64,000 bases of DNA from Yoonia vestfoldensis (GTDB lineage Bacteria; Pseudomonadota; Alphaproteobacteria; Rhodobacterales; Rhodobacteraceae), in NCBI RefSeq assembly GCF_002158905.1, contig NZ_CP021431.1:496001-560000 (forward strand), written 5' to 3'. The translations under genes and the position numbers were made by a program. Below are positions 55,811 through 64,000 of the stretch, one piece after another. Below the pieces are notes generated by a model that was not told the DNA's origin, did not search any database, and was given only the letters and a program-made list of their open reading frames with translations. Within the stretch, counting starts at the first letter, position 1, and each line of letters begins with the position of its first letter.

Positions 55811-56799
55811 TGCCTGAATTCTGGGTCGCCTCGGGCCATCACCTGACACGGCTGGATGACGCGGGCCGCATGATTGTCACCGACGAGCTGATCGTCGCAT
55901 GGCTTGCGCGTCCCGAGGTGCTGCCCCCGCCCGAGGCTTGCGCCGCCGAACGCACCTTGCACAAGCGCCTGATGGACCAGCCGCGCGCAAAAGTGTCGGA
56001 TATGGAACTGATCGCGCTGCAAGACCCCGATGCGCGCGAAAACTGGCGCTTTCTTTTGACATTGCGTGACCGGCTGATCGCCGCAGGCACGGTCGAAGAG
56101 GGCTATGCGCAGATCGTGCGCGACGGGGTCACCCTGCCGGTCGTCTTCATGTCGCAGCTGGTGCAGCTGATCCTGCGCAACGCGCTGGATGGGTGCAGTG
56201 ACCCGCAGGTCCTGCGCGCGGCGGAATGTTTCTTTCGCCCGCAGCGCAGCCATATCCAGAACGATACCCTGTTTCTGGCCGATGAAGAATTGGTGCAGCT
56301 GCTGGAACAAGAGATGCACAGCTCGCCCCTGACGGCGATGCTCTCGGGGGGGATCGACGGGCTGGATGTGCTGGGGGACGGCAATGACTGGACCTATTGG
56401 TCGCGCTCTGACGCCCATACGATGGTGCTGAATTTCGGCGGTGATGCCGCGGCGCGCGCGGGCATGGCCACGGCGATTGCCGCCTATCTGCGTCATATGC
56501 TGGGACTTGACTGCAATGTGACGGCGCAGGCCTCGGCCGATAACACCGACCTGCGCTGGTTCGTGGGGCTGGATCAGGCAGGCACGGCAATCGGCAACGC
56601 GCTGTGGAACAAGCAGCCGCTGCCTGCTACACTTGTGGGGTTGTTCCGGCTGGACATCGCCGATCATGCCCGCGTGACGCCTGATCTGCGCGGAGAACCG
56701 ATCTGGCTGTTCCTGGGCTTGGGGGCCGATGGCGCGGTGCGGATCAAGCCGCAGAACCTGCTGACCGGGCTGCCGCTGGCCGCGCCCGTGCTGAACTGA
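55810..56799 (+). CDS. Uncharacterised fdh-operon protein (presumed DUF6352)
   Basis: 329 residues, soluble. N-terminus FWVASGHHLTRLDDAGRMIVTDE, a helical middle (LRAAECFFRPQRSHIQNDTLFLADEELV) and a C-terminal alpha/beta part rich in Asp/Gly (DGLDVLGDGNDWTYWSRSDAH). No catalytic signature I know. The conserved paired HH near the start is a possible metal site, only a guess. The name DUF6352 is recalled, not verified. Coupled to the previous gene (TGATG at 55808-55812) and 10 bases before the DUF3305 gene. Confidence 0.72.
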   Translation: MPEFWVASGHHLTRLDDAGRMIVTDELIVAWLARPEVLPPPEACAAERTLHKRLMDQPRAKVSDMELIALQDPDARENWRFLLTLRDRLIAAGTVEEGYAQIVRDGVTLPVVFMSQLVQLILRNALDGCSDPQVLRAAECFFRPQRSHIQNDTLFLADEELVQLLEQEMHSSPLTAMLSGGIDGLDVLGDGNDWTYWSRSDAHTMVLNFGGDAAARAGMATAIAAYLRHMLGLDCNVTAQASADNTDLRWFVGLDQAGTAIGNALWNKQPLPATLVGLFRLDIADHARVTPDLRGEPIWLFLGLGADGAVRIKPQNLLTGLPLAAPVLN

Positions 56800-56809
56800 A
56801 AGGATAGCC

Positions 56810-57340
56810 ATGCCGATCAAGACCCTGCGCATTTCGGTTCTCGCGATCAGACGGCCTGCGGTCACGAAATGGGGTGCTGGTGAATTGCGGCCCTGTTCGG
56901 TCTTGCCACAGGAACCTGACGCGGCGCCCCATACGCTGCTTTACGCCGAAAACGGGGTCGAGACCTGGTATCTGGGCGGCCGCGATCTGGCGCTCTATTC
57001 TGGTGACACGCTGCACCATCAGGACAATCTGGTCTCGGGGCGTCCGGCGCTCTGGGTGGCGTTGCGCGGGCAGGACCCCAAAACGGCCGAGATCGTGAAT
57101 GTCACCGCCGACCCTTACGAAGGCGAAGGCTATGCATCCGATCTGGACCTATTCGTCGAGCCGGTGCCGATGCCTGCGGTGATAGAAGCGCAGATCGCGG
57201 AATTCGTGGCGAAATACCATGTCGATATGCCCTTCAAGAAACGCAAACGCCATGTGATCGACCCCAATGCCCCACCGGCGCGCGCGCCGCGGGTTTTGCA
57301 AGATGCCGATAAATGGGCGCATCGCCCCGCCAAGAGGTAA
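56810..57340 (+). CDS. DUF3305 protein
   Basis: 176 residues. Start MPIKTLRISVLAIRRPAVTKWGAGELRP is characteristic of DUF3305, followed by YAENGVETWYLGGRDLALY and ALWVALRG, and a Lys/Arg-rich tail (KKRKRH). DUF3305 and DUF3306 genes are companions of formate dehydrogenase operons across proteobacteria; their activity is not defined. Spacing to the DUF3306 gene is 3 bases. Confidence 0.85.
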   Translation: MPIKTLRISVLAIRRPAVTKWGAGELRPCSVLPQEPDAAPHTLLYAENGVETWYLGGRDLALYSGDTLHHQDNLVSGRPALWVALRGQDPKTAEIVNVTADPYEGEGYASDLDLFVEPVPMPAVIEAQIAEFVAKYHVDMPFKKRKRHVIDPNAPPARAPRVLQDADKWAHRPAKR

Positions 57341-57343
57341 GCC

Positions 57344-57997
57344 ATGCCCAAACCCACCGATCAGGGCGAATCTTTTCTGGGCCGCTGGTCGCGCAACAAG
57401 CGCGCGCAACCCGCCGCGCCCGAACCCGTGGCAGAGCCTGATGCCAGTGCCGATATCGCGGCCCCGGACCAAGAATCACTGACCGAAGAAGAAATCGCCG
57501 CATTGCCGGATGTCGATGATCTGACCCCGCAGAGCGATATTCGCGTCTTTTTGCAAAAAGGCGTGCCGCAGGTCCTGCGCAATGCGGCTTTGCGCCGCAA
57601 ATGGATGCTGGTTCCCGGCATCAGGGATCACAATGATCCGGCTGTGGATTACGCTTGGGACTGGAACACACCAGGCGGCGTGCCGGGCGACGGGGCTGCA
57701 CCCTCGCCGGAACGGGCGGCACAAATGCTGCGCGATCTTTTCGCGCCTCGCCGCGATGCAGAAACCACGCAGACCGCTGAAACAGGGGCGGATGCGGCCG
57801 ATCCGGCCATCATTCCGGCCCAGGATATTGCACCGCAGCAAACCGATTTGGCGCTGACCCAGCCGCAGGCCCCACAGGATAAGGCCGAGGCCGAAGGCAG
57901 CGCAGCGTCGCAAGATCAGCAGCAGCAAGCGGCAGGTCCGGACAGCGACGCGGTCCCCCCCGCACGCCGGCGTCATGGCGGGGCTTTGCCCGGCTAG
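57344..57997 (+). CDS. DUF3306 protein
   Basis: 217 residues. N-terminal FLGRWSRNKRA is the DUF3306 hallmark, then LTEEEIAALPDVDDLTPQSDIRVFLQKGVPQVLRNAALRRKWML and the acidic-aromatic DYAWDWNTPGG. The second half (130-217) is low complexity, rich in Ala, Gln, Asp, so mostly disordered. Probably a partner of the enzyme or chaperone during assembly. Followed by a 129-base gap before the torD-like gene, which holds a GTGGTA-N9-TACCAC dyad. Confidence 0.85.
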   Translation: MPKPTDQGESFLGRWSRNKRAQPAAPEPVAEPDASADIAAPDQESLTEEEIAALPDVDDLTPQSDIRVFLQKGVPQVLRNAALRRKWMLVPGIRDHNDPAVDYAWDWNTPGGVPGDGAAPSPERAAQMLRDLFAPRRDAETTQTAETGADAADPAIIPAQDIAPQQTDLALTQPQAPQDKAEAEGSAASQDQQQQAAGPDSDAVPPARRRHGGALPG

Positions 57998-58126
57998 GTG
58001 GTTGCGCCTGTTTGTGATAAATTGTGTGCGAACATATGCAAAGATTCTGGACAGCCACCACTTGCCTGCGTAAAGCTATTGCATGTGGTATCATTTTCTT
58101 ACCACTCGGGAGTGAGACTAGGTAAC

Positions 58127-58732
58127 ATGACGGATAGCCAGCCCATCAACGGGCGAGCCAACGATCCTCTAGAGGCGTCGCGAAGCGATCAATATCGTTT
58201 CATGGCGCGCATGTTGTCGAGCGCGCCTGACCAGGCCTTGCTGGATCATGTATCCCGCCTGCAAGGCGATGATGGCCCGCTGGGCCTTGCTTATGGCGCT
58301 TTGGCGCAGGCGGCCAAGCGGTGTGACGCGGCCCGCGTCGAACGCGAATTTTTCGAATTGTTCATCGGGGTCGGGCGCGGCGAATTGCTGCCCTATGCCA
58401 GCTTTTACCAGACCGGATTTCTGAACGAACGCCCCTTGGCGATTCTGCGCGATGATCTGTCCCGTCTGGGTGTGGCGCGCGCCGCCGGCCGACACGAGCC
58501 CGAAGATCACATCGCTTTGCTGATGGATGTCATGGCCGACATGATTTCGGGCGAGATCGCGGCAAGCGATGATATCCAGCGCGCTTTCTTCAATCGTCAT
58601 ATCGCGCCTTGGGCGGGGCAATTCTTTGACGATCTAGCGATTGCACCAAGCGCAGATTTTTACCGACCGCTGGCCGAAATTGGCCGGTTATTGACCGATA
58701 TCGAGGCACGGGCATTCGCGCTCGCCGCCTGA
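58127..58732 (+). CDS. TorD-family molecular chaperone for formate dehydrogenase
   Basis: 201 residues, all-helical. TorD/DmsD family features: FFELFIGVGRGELLPYASFYQTGFL and EPEDHIALLMDVMADMI, then FFNRHIAPWAGQFFDDL. Such chaperones bind the Tat leader of a molybdoenzyme and hold it until cofactor insertion, in the cytosol. The substrate is presumably the alpha subunit encoded next. ATG 58127 begins the conserved domain; the upstream frame runs into the intergenic gap and is not used. Confidence 0.9.
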   Translation: MTDSQPINGRANDPLEASRSDQYRFMARMLSSAPDQALLDHVSRLQGDDGPLGLAYGALAQAAKRCDAARVEREFFELFIGVGRGELLPYASFYQTGFLNERPLAILRDDLSRLGVARAAGRHEPEDHIALLMDVMADMISGEIAASDDIQRAFFNRHIAPWAGQFFDDLAIAPSADFYRPLAEIGRLLTDIEARAFALAA

Positions 58733-58794
58733 CAGACCAACCTTTACCCCGGTAAGCCAGCCAGCTTGCCGTAGCCGCCACCAGGGAGATCCAG

Positions 58795-59007
58795 ATGACG
58801 AAAGACAAACACGATCCAATGAGCCGCCGTGCGTTTTTTGGCGTCGCGGCGACAGGCGCGTCGGCCGCAGCGCTGACAATGGGCGGCGCGCGCCCTGTCA
58901 TGGCCCAGCAAACCGGGGATGAGCGCACAAAGGCGCGGTACCGCGAGACAGAACATGTCGCCGCGTTTTACCGCACAAATCGTTATTATGATCGGGGAGA
59001 AAACTGA
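58795..59007 (+). CDS. Small Tat-leader protein of the fdh region
   Basis: 70 residues. A twin-arginine leader (SRRAFFGVAATGASAAALTMGG) ends near PVMAQ, then 30 residues ending YRETEHVAAFYRTNRYYDRGEN. It matches the known small 'formate dehydrogenase region Tat target' proteins, whose role (perhaps an extra subunit or maturation aid) is unresolved. Its stop overlaps the fdhA start in TGATG, so the two are made together. Confidence 0.88.
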   Translation: MTKDKHDPMSRRAFFGVAATGASAAALTMGGARPVMAQQTGDERTKARYRETEHVAAFYRTNRYYDRGEN

Positions 59008-61976
59008 TGCTGGTCAAACGCAGATCACGCGAGGCGGTAGCGACAGGCCGCTTGTCGCAGCTGGCCGCAGGCGTCGCCGCCAAACCAATCGACCGGCGCA
59101 GCTTCTTGCGCGCCTCGGGGATGAGCATCGGTGGCCTTGCGGTCATCGCCACGGTCGGATCCGGGCTGACACAGCGCGTCGAGGCCGCCGGTTTCACCGA
59201 TCCGGCGCAGCCGATCGAGATCAAAAAGAACATGTGCACCCATTGTTCGGTTGGCTGCTCGGTCGTCGCCGAAGTGCAAAACGGCGTTTGGGTTGGGCAA
59301 GAGCCTGCCTATAACAGCCCGATCAACCGCGGCACGCATTGCGCCAAGGGCGCATCGGTGCGCGAAGTCGTGCATGGTGATCGTCGCCTGAAATATCCGA
59401 TGAAAAAAGTCGGTGGCGAATGGCAGCGGATCAGCTGGGATCAGGCGCTGGATGAAATCGCCGCCAAGATGGGCGAGATCCGCGAAACGTCCGGTGCGGA
59501 TTCGGTCTATCTGCTGGGTTCGGCCAAGTTCAGTAACGAAGGGTCTTACCTCTTCCGCAAGCTGGCGGCATTCTGGGGCACCAATAACGTCGACCACCAG
59601 GCGCGGATCTGCCACTCGACCACTGTGGCCGGTGTTGCGAATACCTGGGGCTATGGTGCGATGACCAATAGCTACAACGACATCCGCAATTCCAAGACCG
59701 TGATCTTCATGGGCTCGAACGCGGCCGAGGCGCATCCCGTCTCGATGCAGCACATCCTGACCGGCAAGGAAACCCAGCGCGCCAATGTGATCGTGCTGGA
59801 CCCGCGCTTTACCCGCACGGCGGCCCATGCCACCGAATACATCCGTTTCCGTCCCGGCACCGATATCGCCGTGATCAACGGGATGCTTTACCACATCTTT
59901 GAAAACGGCTGGGAAGATACCGAATATCTGGCACAGCGCGTCTATGGCATGGACCAGGTGCGCGAAGTGGTGAAAGCCTATACGCCCGAAGTCGTCGAAA
60001 AGATCGCAGGCGTTGATGGCGACACGCTCAAGCGCGCTGCCGAGAAATTTGCAAAGGAACGCCCCTCGACCTTTATCTGGTGCATGGGTGGCACGCAGCA
60101 TACTGTCGGCACGGCCAATGTCCGCGCTTACAACATTCTGCTGCTGGCGACGGGCAATGTCGGCGGCCAGGGCAATGGCGCCAATATTTTCCGGGGTCAC
60201 TGCAACGTGCAGGGTGCGACGGACTTTGGTCTCGATGTCGGCAACCTGCCTTGCTACTACGGCCTTGGCGCCGGTGCATGGCAGCATTGGTCGCGCGTCT
60301 GGGACGTGCCTTACAACTACTTCGTCAACCGTTTTGACAATGTGCCGGCCAAAGGCGGACGCGATGCGCGGACAGCCGAGGAAAACATGACCATTCCGGG
60401 CATCACCTCGACCCGTTGGTTCGATGCGGTCACGATGGACAGCGATGACGTTGACCAGAAAGACAACATCAAGGCGATGCTGGTCTTTGGTCACGGCGGT
60501 AACACTGTTCCCCGGATGCAGGATGCCCGTCGCGGCATGGATGCGCTGGACCTGCTGGTCGTCGCCGACCCGCATCCAACCACCTTTGCCGCGTTGCATT
60601 CGCGCACCGACAACACCTATCTGCTGCCGATCTGCACGCAGTTTGAATGTTCCGGCTCGCGCACCGCATCCAACCGGTCGGTGCAATGGGGCGAAAAAGT
60701 TGTCGAACCGATTTTCGAATCCGACAATGATTACGCGGTCATGTATGGGCTGTCGCAGCGGCTTGGCTTTGCTGACGAGATGTTCAAGAACTTCGAACTG
60801 GTCGAAGGCAAGTTCGGCCTGGAGCCGACGCCGGAATCCATCCTGCGCGAAATCAACCGTGGTGGCTGGTCTGTCGGTTATACCGGCCAAAGCCCAGAGC
60901 GGCTGAAAGCCCATATGGCCAACCAGCAGCATTTCGATCTGGTCACGCTGAAGGCGCTGCCCGACGCACCCGCCGAGGTTGCTGGCGATTTCTACGGTCT
61001 GCCTTGGCCATGCTGGGGCACGCCCGAGTTCCGGCATCCGGGCAGCCACATCCTCTACAACACCAATATCCCTGTGATGGAAGGTGGCGGCGCGTTCCGT
61101 CCACGTTTCGGGCTGGAACGTGACGGCGAGACATTGCTGGCCGAAGGCAGCTGGAACCCCGGTTCCGAGATCCAGGACGGCTATCCCCAGTTCACGATGG
61201 GCATGCTGAAAGAGCTGGGCTGGGATACCGATCTGACCGCACGCGAACGCGCCGTGATCGAACGGATCGGCGGCGGTGATGAAGAAAAGATCAACGGCGT
61301 CAGCTGGTCGCTCGACCTGTCGGGCGGCATCCAGCGGGTGGCGATCGAACATGGCTGCGTGCCTTACGGCAACGGCAAGGCCCGGGCGGTTGCCTGGAAC
61401 CTGCCCGACCCGATCCCTGTGCACCGCGAACCGATCTATTCGGCACGCCCTGAACTGGTGGCGGAATATCCGACCAATGACGACCGTCGTCAGCAGCGGA
61501 TGCCGAACATCGGCAAAGTGGTGCAGCAAAGCGCGGTGGACCGGAACCTTGCAGCGGACTTCCCGATCATTCTGACCTCTGGTCGCTTGGTGGAATATGA
61601 AGGCGGCGGCGAGGAAACACGGTCCAACCCATGGCTGGCCGAATTGCAGCAGGACATGTTCGTCGAGATCAACCCCGCAGACGCAGCGGCCCGCGGCATC
61701 GTCGATGGCGATTGGGTCTGGGTCTACGGCCCCGAGAACGAGTCCAAGGCACGGGTCAAGGCGATGGTGACCGAGCGTGTGAATTCTGGTCTGGCCTTCA
61801 TGCCATTCCACTTCGCAGGCTGGTTCCAGGGCGAAGATCAGCGCGGCAATTACCCCGCTGGGACTGACCCGATCGTTCTGGGCGAATCCGTCAACGTTAT
61901 CACCAGCTACGGCTATGACCCGGTGACCGGCATGCATGAAGGCAAAGTCACGCTTTGCCAAATCGCAGCGGCATAA
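59007..61976 (+). CDS. fdhA: Formate dehydrogenase alpha subunit (catalytic, Mo/W-bis-MGD)
   Basis: Oxidises formate to CO2 in the periplasm. 989 residues. Tat leader with DRRSFLRAS near residues 29-37. The N-terminal [4Fe-4S] site uses Cys77, Cys80, Cys84 and Cys112. The metal ligand position, selenocysteine in some relatives, is Cys202 followed by His203 (ARICHSTTVAG), so no Sec machinery is required. MGD-binding segments and a C-terminal dinucleotide-binding domain (FMPFHFAGWFQGE) complete it. No in-frame TGA. Enzymes of this kind use Mo or W; nearby tupBC favours W use but does not prove it. Confidence 0.95.
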   Translation: MLVKRRSREAVATGRLSQLAAGVAAKPIDRRSFLRASGMSIGGLAVIATVGSGLTQRVEAAGFTDPAQPIEIKKNMCTHCSVGCSVVAEVQNGVWVGQEPAYNSPINRGTHCAKGASVREVVHGDRRLKYPMKKVGGEWQRISWDQALDEIAAKMGEIRETSGADSVYLLGSAKFSNEGSYLFRKLAAFWGTNNVDHQARICHSTTVAGVANTWGYGAMTNSYNDIRNSKTVIFMGSNAAEAHPVSMQHILTGKETQRANVIVLDPRFTRTAAHATEYIRFRPGTDIAVINGMLYHIFENGWEDTEYLAQRVYGMDQVREVVKAYTPEVVEKIAGVDGDTLKRAAEKFAKERPSTFIWCMGGTQHTVGTANVRAYNILLLATGNVGGQGNGANIFRGHCNVQGATDFGLDVGNLPCYYGLGAGAWQHWSRVWDVPYNYFVNRFDNVPAKGGRDARTAEENMTIPGITSTRWFDAVTMDSDDVDQKDNIKAMLVFGHGGNTVPRMQDARRGMDALDLLVVADPHPTTFAALHSRTDNTYLLPICTQFECSGSRTASNRSVQWGEKVVEPIFESDNDYAVMYGLSQRLGFADEMFKNFELVEGKFGLEPTPESILREINRGGWSVGYTGQSPERLKAHMANQQHFDLVTLKALPDAPAEVAGDFYGLPWPCWGTPEFRHPGSHILYNTNIPVMEGGGAFRPRFGLERDGETLLAEGSWNPGSEIQDGYPQFTMGMLKELGWDTDLTARERAVIERIGGGDEEKINGVSWSLDLSGGIQRVAIEHGCVPYGNGKARAVAWNLPDPIPVHREPIYSARPELVAEYPTNDDRRQQRMPNIGKVVQQSAVDRNLAADFPIILTSGRLVEYEGGGEETRSNPWLAELQQDMFVEINPADAAARGIVDGDWVWVYGPENESKARVKAMVTERVNSGLAFMPFHFAGWFQGEDQRGNYPAGTDPIVLGESVNVITSYGYDPVTGMHEGKVTLCQIAAA

Positions 61977-61991
61977 GGGAGGATCAAAAAA

Positions 61992-62588
61992 ATGGCACGC
62001 ATGAAATTCCTTTGTGACGCGGATCGCTGCATTGAATGCAACGCTTGTGTTACGGCCTGCAAAAACGAGCATGAAGTCCCGTGGGGCATCAACCGCCGCC
62101 GGGTCGTGACGCTGAATGATGGTCTGCCGGGTGAACGGTCGGTCTCGATGGCCTGTATGCATTGCACCGACGCGCCTTGTGCTGCGGTCTGTCCGGTGGA
62201 TTGCTTTTACACCACCGATGATGCGGTCGTGTTGCACAACAAAGACACCTGTATCGGTTGTGGCTATTGCAGCTATGCGTGCCCCTTTGGCGCGCCGCAA
62301 TATCCGCAAACCGCCAATTTCGGCACGCGCGGCAAGATGGACAAATGCACCTATTGTTCGGGTGGTCCAGAGCCGGACATGTCGCAGGCCGAATATGTGA
62401 AATATGGCGCAAACCGTCTTGCCGAAGGCAAACTGCCGCTTTGTGCGGAAATGTGTTCAACCAAGGCGTTGTTGGCGGGGGATGGCGACATCATCGCTGA
62501 CATCTACCGCGAACGGGTTGTCACACGAGGCTATGGATCGGGTGCCTGGGGTTGGCGCACGGCTTATGGCGAAACGGTAGCGGTTTAA
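61992..62588 (+). CDS. fdhB: Formate dehydrogenase iron-sulfur (beta) subunit
   Basis: 198 residues. Four [4Fe-4S] cluster motifs: CIECNACVTAC, CMHCTDAPCAAVC, CIGCGYCSYAC and the last formed with CTYC and CAEMC. It relays electrons from fdhA to the membrane subunit. It is shorter than the beta subunits with a C-terminal transmembrane helix, resembling the Fdh3B class. A GGGAGG is found 9-14 bases before the ATG. Confidence 0.95.
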   Translation: MARMKFLCDADRCIECNACVTACKNEHEVPWGINRRRVVTLNDGLPGERSVSMACMHCTDAPCAAVCPVDCFYTTDDAVVLHNKDTCIGCGYCSYACPFGAPQYPQTANFGTRGKMDKCTYCSGGPEPDMSQAEYVKYGANRLAEGKLPLCAEMCSTKALLAGDGDIIADIYRERVVTRGYGSGAWGWRTAYGETVAV

Positions 62589-62601
62589 GGAGGATATGAA
62601 G

Positions 62602-63585
62602 ATGCGATACGTCTCTCAATTTATGATCGCTCTCGCGGTTCTCGTGTTTGTCGGGCAGGCCTCTGCGCAGGTTAACCCGACGCAAAGCGCCGTCACCGAA
62701 GACTCCATGTTCGAGGCATTGGGCAGTAATTCCAACGCTGTGGCGGGGCGCGTGTCGATCCCGGATACCAGCGCCGGGAACCTGATCAAGCCCGATAACA
62801 AGGCATGGGCTGCTTTGCAGGATGGCACGATCCAGACGCTTTCCGTTGTCGCTGTTGTGGGGATGGTGGGTCTGCTGGCGCTGTTCTACATGGTCCGTGG
62901 CCGTATCCAGGTGGATTCCGGCATGTCCGGTCTCAAGATCCTGCGTTTTGGCGCGATCGACCGTTTTGCTCATTGGACGCTGGCGGCGACCTTTATCATC
63001 CTGGCGATCAGCGGGCTGAACTTGATCATCGGCAATGCCGTGATCCTGCCGCTCATCGGGGAAAATGCGTTTGGGGCTTTGTCGGCTTTTGGCAAGATCG
63101 CGCACAACTACCTGGCCTGGCCGTTCATGCTGGCGCTGGCGTTGATCTTCGTGCTTTGGGTGATCGACAACATCCCCGACAAGGTTGACCTGGAATGGAT
63201 CAAGCAGGGTGGTGGCCTTCTCAAGAAAGGCGTGCACCCGCCTGCCAAAAAGTTCAACGCTGGTCAGAAAGTCATTTTCTGGTCCGTGATCCTTGGTGGC
63301 GCTGGTCTGTCCTTCACAGGTGTCATGCTGCTGTTCCCCGGCTTTGCTGGCGCACCGGCTGATTGGCAGCTCTATCAGACGATCCATGCCCTGATCGCGG
63401 CGGCTCTGTCGGCCATCATCATCGCGCATATCTATATCGGCTCTGTCGGGATGGAAGGCGCGTTCGATGCGATGGGGTCCGGCGAGGTTGACGTCAACTG
63501 GGCCAAGGAACACCATGGTCTGTGGGTCGAGCAAGAAAAAGCAAAGCCCGCCAAGGACGGCGCCTTGTCGACACCTGCCGAGTAA
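62602..63585 (+). CDS. fdhC: Formate dehydrogenase gamma subunit (cytochrome b)
   Basis: Passes electrons to the quinone pool through two haems. About 327 residues. A signal-peptide-like start (FMIALAVLVFVGQASAQ) is followed by a linker, then a transmembrane segment near 80-100 and four helices of the Ni/Fe-hydrogenase-type cytochrome b fold, with candidate haem histidines in FAHWTLAA, IAHNYLAW and ALIAAALSAIIIAHIYIG. ATG 62602 is preferred, 8 bases from AAGGAGG; an ATG at 62596 has spacing of only 2. Last of the fdhABC cluster. Confidence 0.93.
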   Translation: MRYVSQFMIALAVLVFVGQASAQVNPTQSAVTEDSMFEALGSNSNAVAGRVSIPDTSAGNLIKPDNKAWAALQDGTIQTLSVVAVVGMVGLLALFYMVRGRIQVDSGMSGLKILRFGAIDRFAHWTLAATFIILAISGLNLIIGNAVILPLIGENAFGALSAFGKIAHNYLAWPFMLALALIFVLWVIDNIPDKVDLEWIKQGGGLLKKGVHPPAKKFNAGQKVIFWSVILGGAGLSFTGVMLLFPGFAGAPADWQLYQTIHALIAAALSAIIIAHIYIGSVGMEGAFDAMGSGEVDVNWAKEHHGLWVEQEKAKPAKDGALSTPAE

Positions 63586-63609
63586 TCGGGCGTTCGACCA
63601 TTAACAGAT

Positions 63610-63643
63610 ACGACCCAGCCTTGATCCAGAGGCTGGGTCGTTT
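63610..63643 (+). terminator. Rho-independent-like terminator after fdhC
   Basis: ACGACCCAGCC (63610-63620) pairs perfectly with GGCTGGGTCGT (63631-63641) around a ten-base loop, followed by TT. A short U-run only, so moderate strength. It separates fdhABC from the next gene. Confidence 0.75.
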
Positions 63644-63667
63644 GCCCTGAAATACGTTGTGAGAAAT

Positions 63668-64000
63668 ATGTCCCAAGGCGACCGCGATCTCGATGATGAC
63701 ATATCCGGGGTTCTGGTAGAGATGCTTTTGCCGGACGGCAAACCCTTGGGCACGTCGGGGCGGATTGCCGGGCTGAACCAATCGGGCGGCCGGGTCAGCC
63801 TGTCGATCCAGATCAGCCCCGATGAAGCCACGGCCTTTGCGCCGCTGCGCGATAGGCTCGAAGCGCGCTTGCGGGCTTTGGAGGGGGTCACATCGGCCTT
63901 TGTCGTGCTGACCGCCGAACGGGCAGCACCACCGAAACTGGTTGAAAAGACGCCATCAAAGACGGACCCTTTGGAAAATGTCGGTCATGTGATCGCCGTG
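63668..64000 (+). CDS. Mrp/ApbC-type Fe-S carrier (partial, N-terminal part)
   Basis: 111 residues visible; the gene continues past the right edge. The stretch GRIAGLNQSGGRVSLSIQISPDEA followed by LEGVTSAFVVLTAE matches the N-terminal domain of Mrp/NBP35 P-loop proteins, and the last residues GHVIAV lead into where the Walker A (SGKGGVGKS) would begin. The usual PDP motif of the domain is altered (MLLPDGKPLGTSG). Such proteins deliver [4Fe-4S] clusters, which fdhA and fdhB need. The assignment depends on sequence outside the window. Confidence 0.7.
   Translation, partial: MSQGDRDLDDDISGVLVEMLLPDGKPLGTSGRIAGLNQSGGRVSLSIQISPDEATAFAPLRDRLEARLRALEGVTSAFVVLTAERAAPPKLVEKTPSKTDPLENVGHVIAV

Noticed and set aside
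59610..59640. Possible selenocysteine site in fdhA
   Set aside because: The codon at the metal-ligand position (residue 202) is TGC (Cys), not TGA, and the frame has no internal stop.
59025..62309. A 1094-codon open frame antisense to fdhA and part of fdhB
   Set aside because: It is a shadow frame created by GC-biased third positions; its translation has no known motifs, whereas the opposite strand encodes complete FDH subunits.
1..64000. Mobile elements, prophage or CRISPR arrays
   Set aside because: No transposase, integrase, phage gene or regularly spaced direct repeats were seen; the repeats found are short and few.

Overview
The window looks like chromosomal DNA of a Rhodobacterales alphaproteobacterium (Roseobacter/Rhodobacter relatives). 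This rests on the high-GC codon use, Rhodobacterales-type chemotaxis, ectoine-degradation (doe), TRAP-TAXI and three-subunit formate dehydrogenase loci, and a tRNA-Gly with encoded CCA. Coding density is very high, many genes overlap by ATGA or TGATG junctions, and no gene-free stretch exceeds 300 bases. I saw no phage, insertion sequence, integrase, rRNA or CRISPR array.

Layout. 1-1.3 kb: a cut-off malic enzyme gene with a 20-bp perfect palindrome at its start. 1.4-7.1 kb: a VOC-bicupin protein, then a nucleoside salvage operon cdd-deoA-deoB-add-upp. 7.1-10.8 kb: a degenerate M48-like membrane protein, an acyl-CoA synthetase and a DMT permease. 10.8-17.7 kb: a fatty-acid oxidation operon (MerR regulator, acyl-CoA dehydrogenase, GST-like protein, thiolase, hydratase/dehydrogenase) next to a second MerR paralogue. 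17.8-27.3 kb: two thioesterases, a MATE exporter, pyrD, a DUF952 protein, a periplasmic 5'-nucleotidase, tRNA-Gly, an MsbA-like ABC exporter and a second acyl-CoA synthetase. 27.3-33.8 kb: a nine-gene chemotaxis operon (STAS, cheY, cheA, cheW, cheR, cheY, a small CheZ-like protein, cheB, cheD). 34-38.3 kb: an L,D-transpeptidase, a DsbA-like protein, and copA-cueR behind a textbook MerR-type promoter. 38.4-44.5 kb: an Orn/Lys/Arg decarboxylase and ectoine catabolism genes doeD and doeAB. 44.6-52.4 kb: a TRAP-TAXI transporter with DUF1850, a 3-methyladenine glycosylase, an AI-2E family permease, yaeQ and tungstate transporter genes tupBC. 52.5-64 kb: a formate dehydrogenase locus. It has a divergent multi-cluster ferredoxin-like protein, five poorly characterised accessory proteins, a TorD-type chaperone, a small Tat-leader protein, fdhABC and the start of an Mrp/ApbC gene.

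The most interesting block is 50.9-64 kb. Tungstate import genes sit beside a Cys-type, Tat-exported molybdenum/tungsten formate dehydrogenase. A string of uncharacterised proteins (a degenerate biotin-ligase fold, presumed DUF6505, DUF6352, DUF3305 and DUF3306) precedes the catalytic genes and probably forms a dedicated maturation or assembly module. Second is the 119-residue chemotaxis protein at 28.9-29.3 kb, which carries a QDF-DLVLQ segment resembling the CheZ phosphatase active site.

All functional calls are made by eye from translated sequence and remembered family features; no database search was run.
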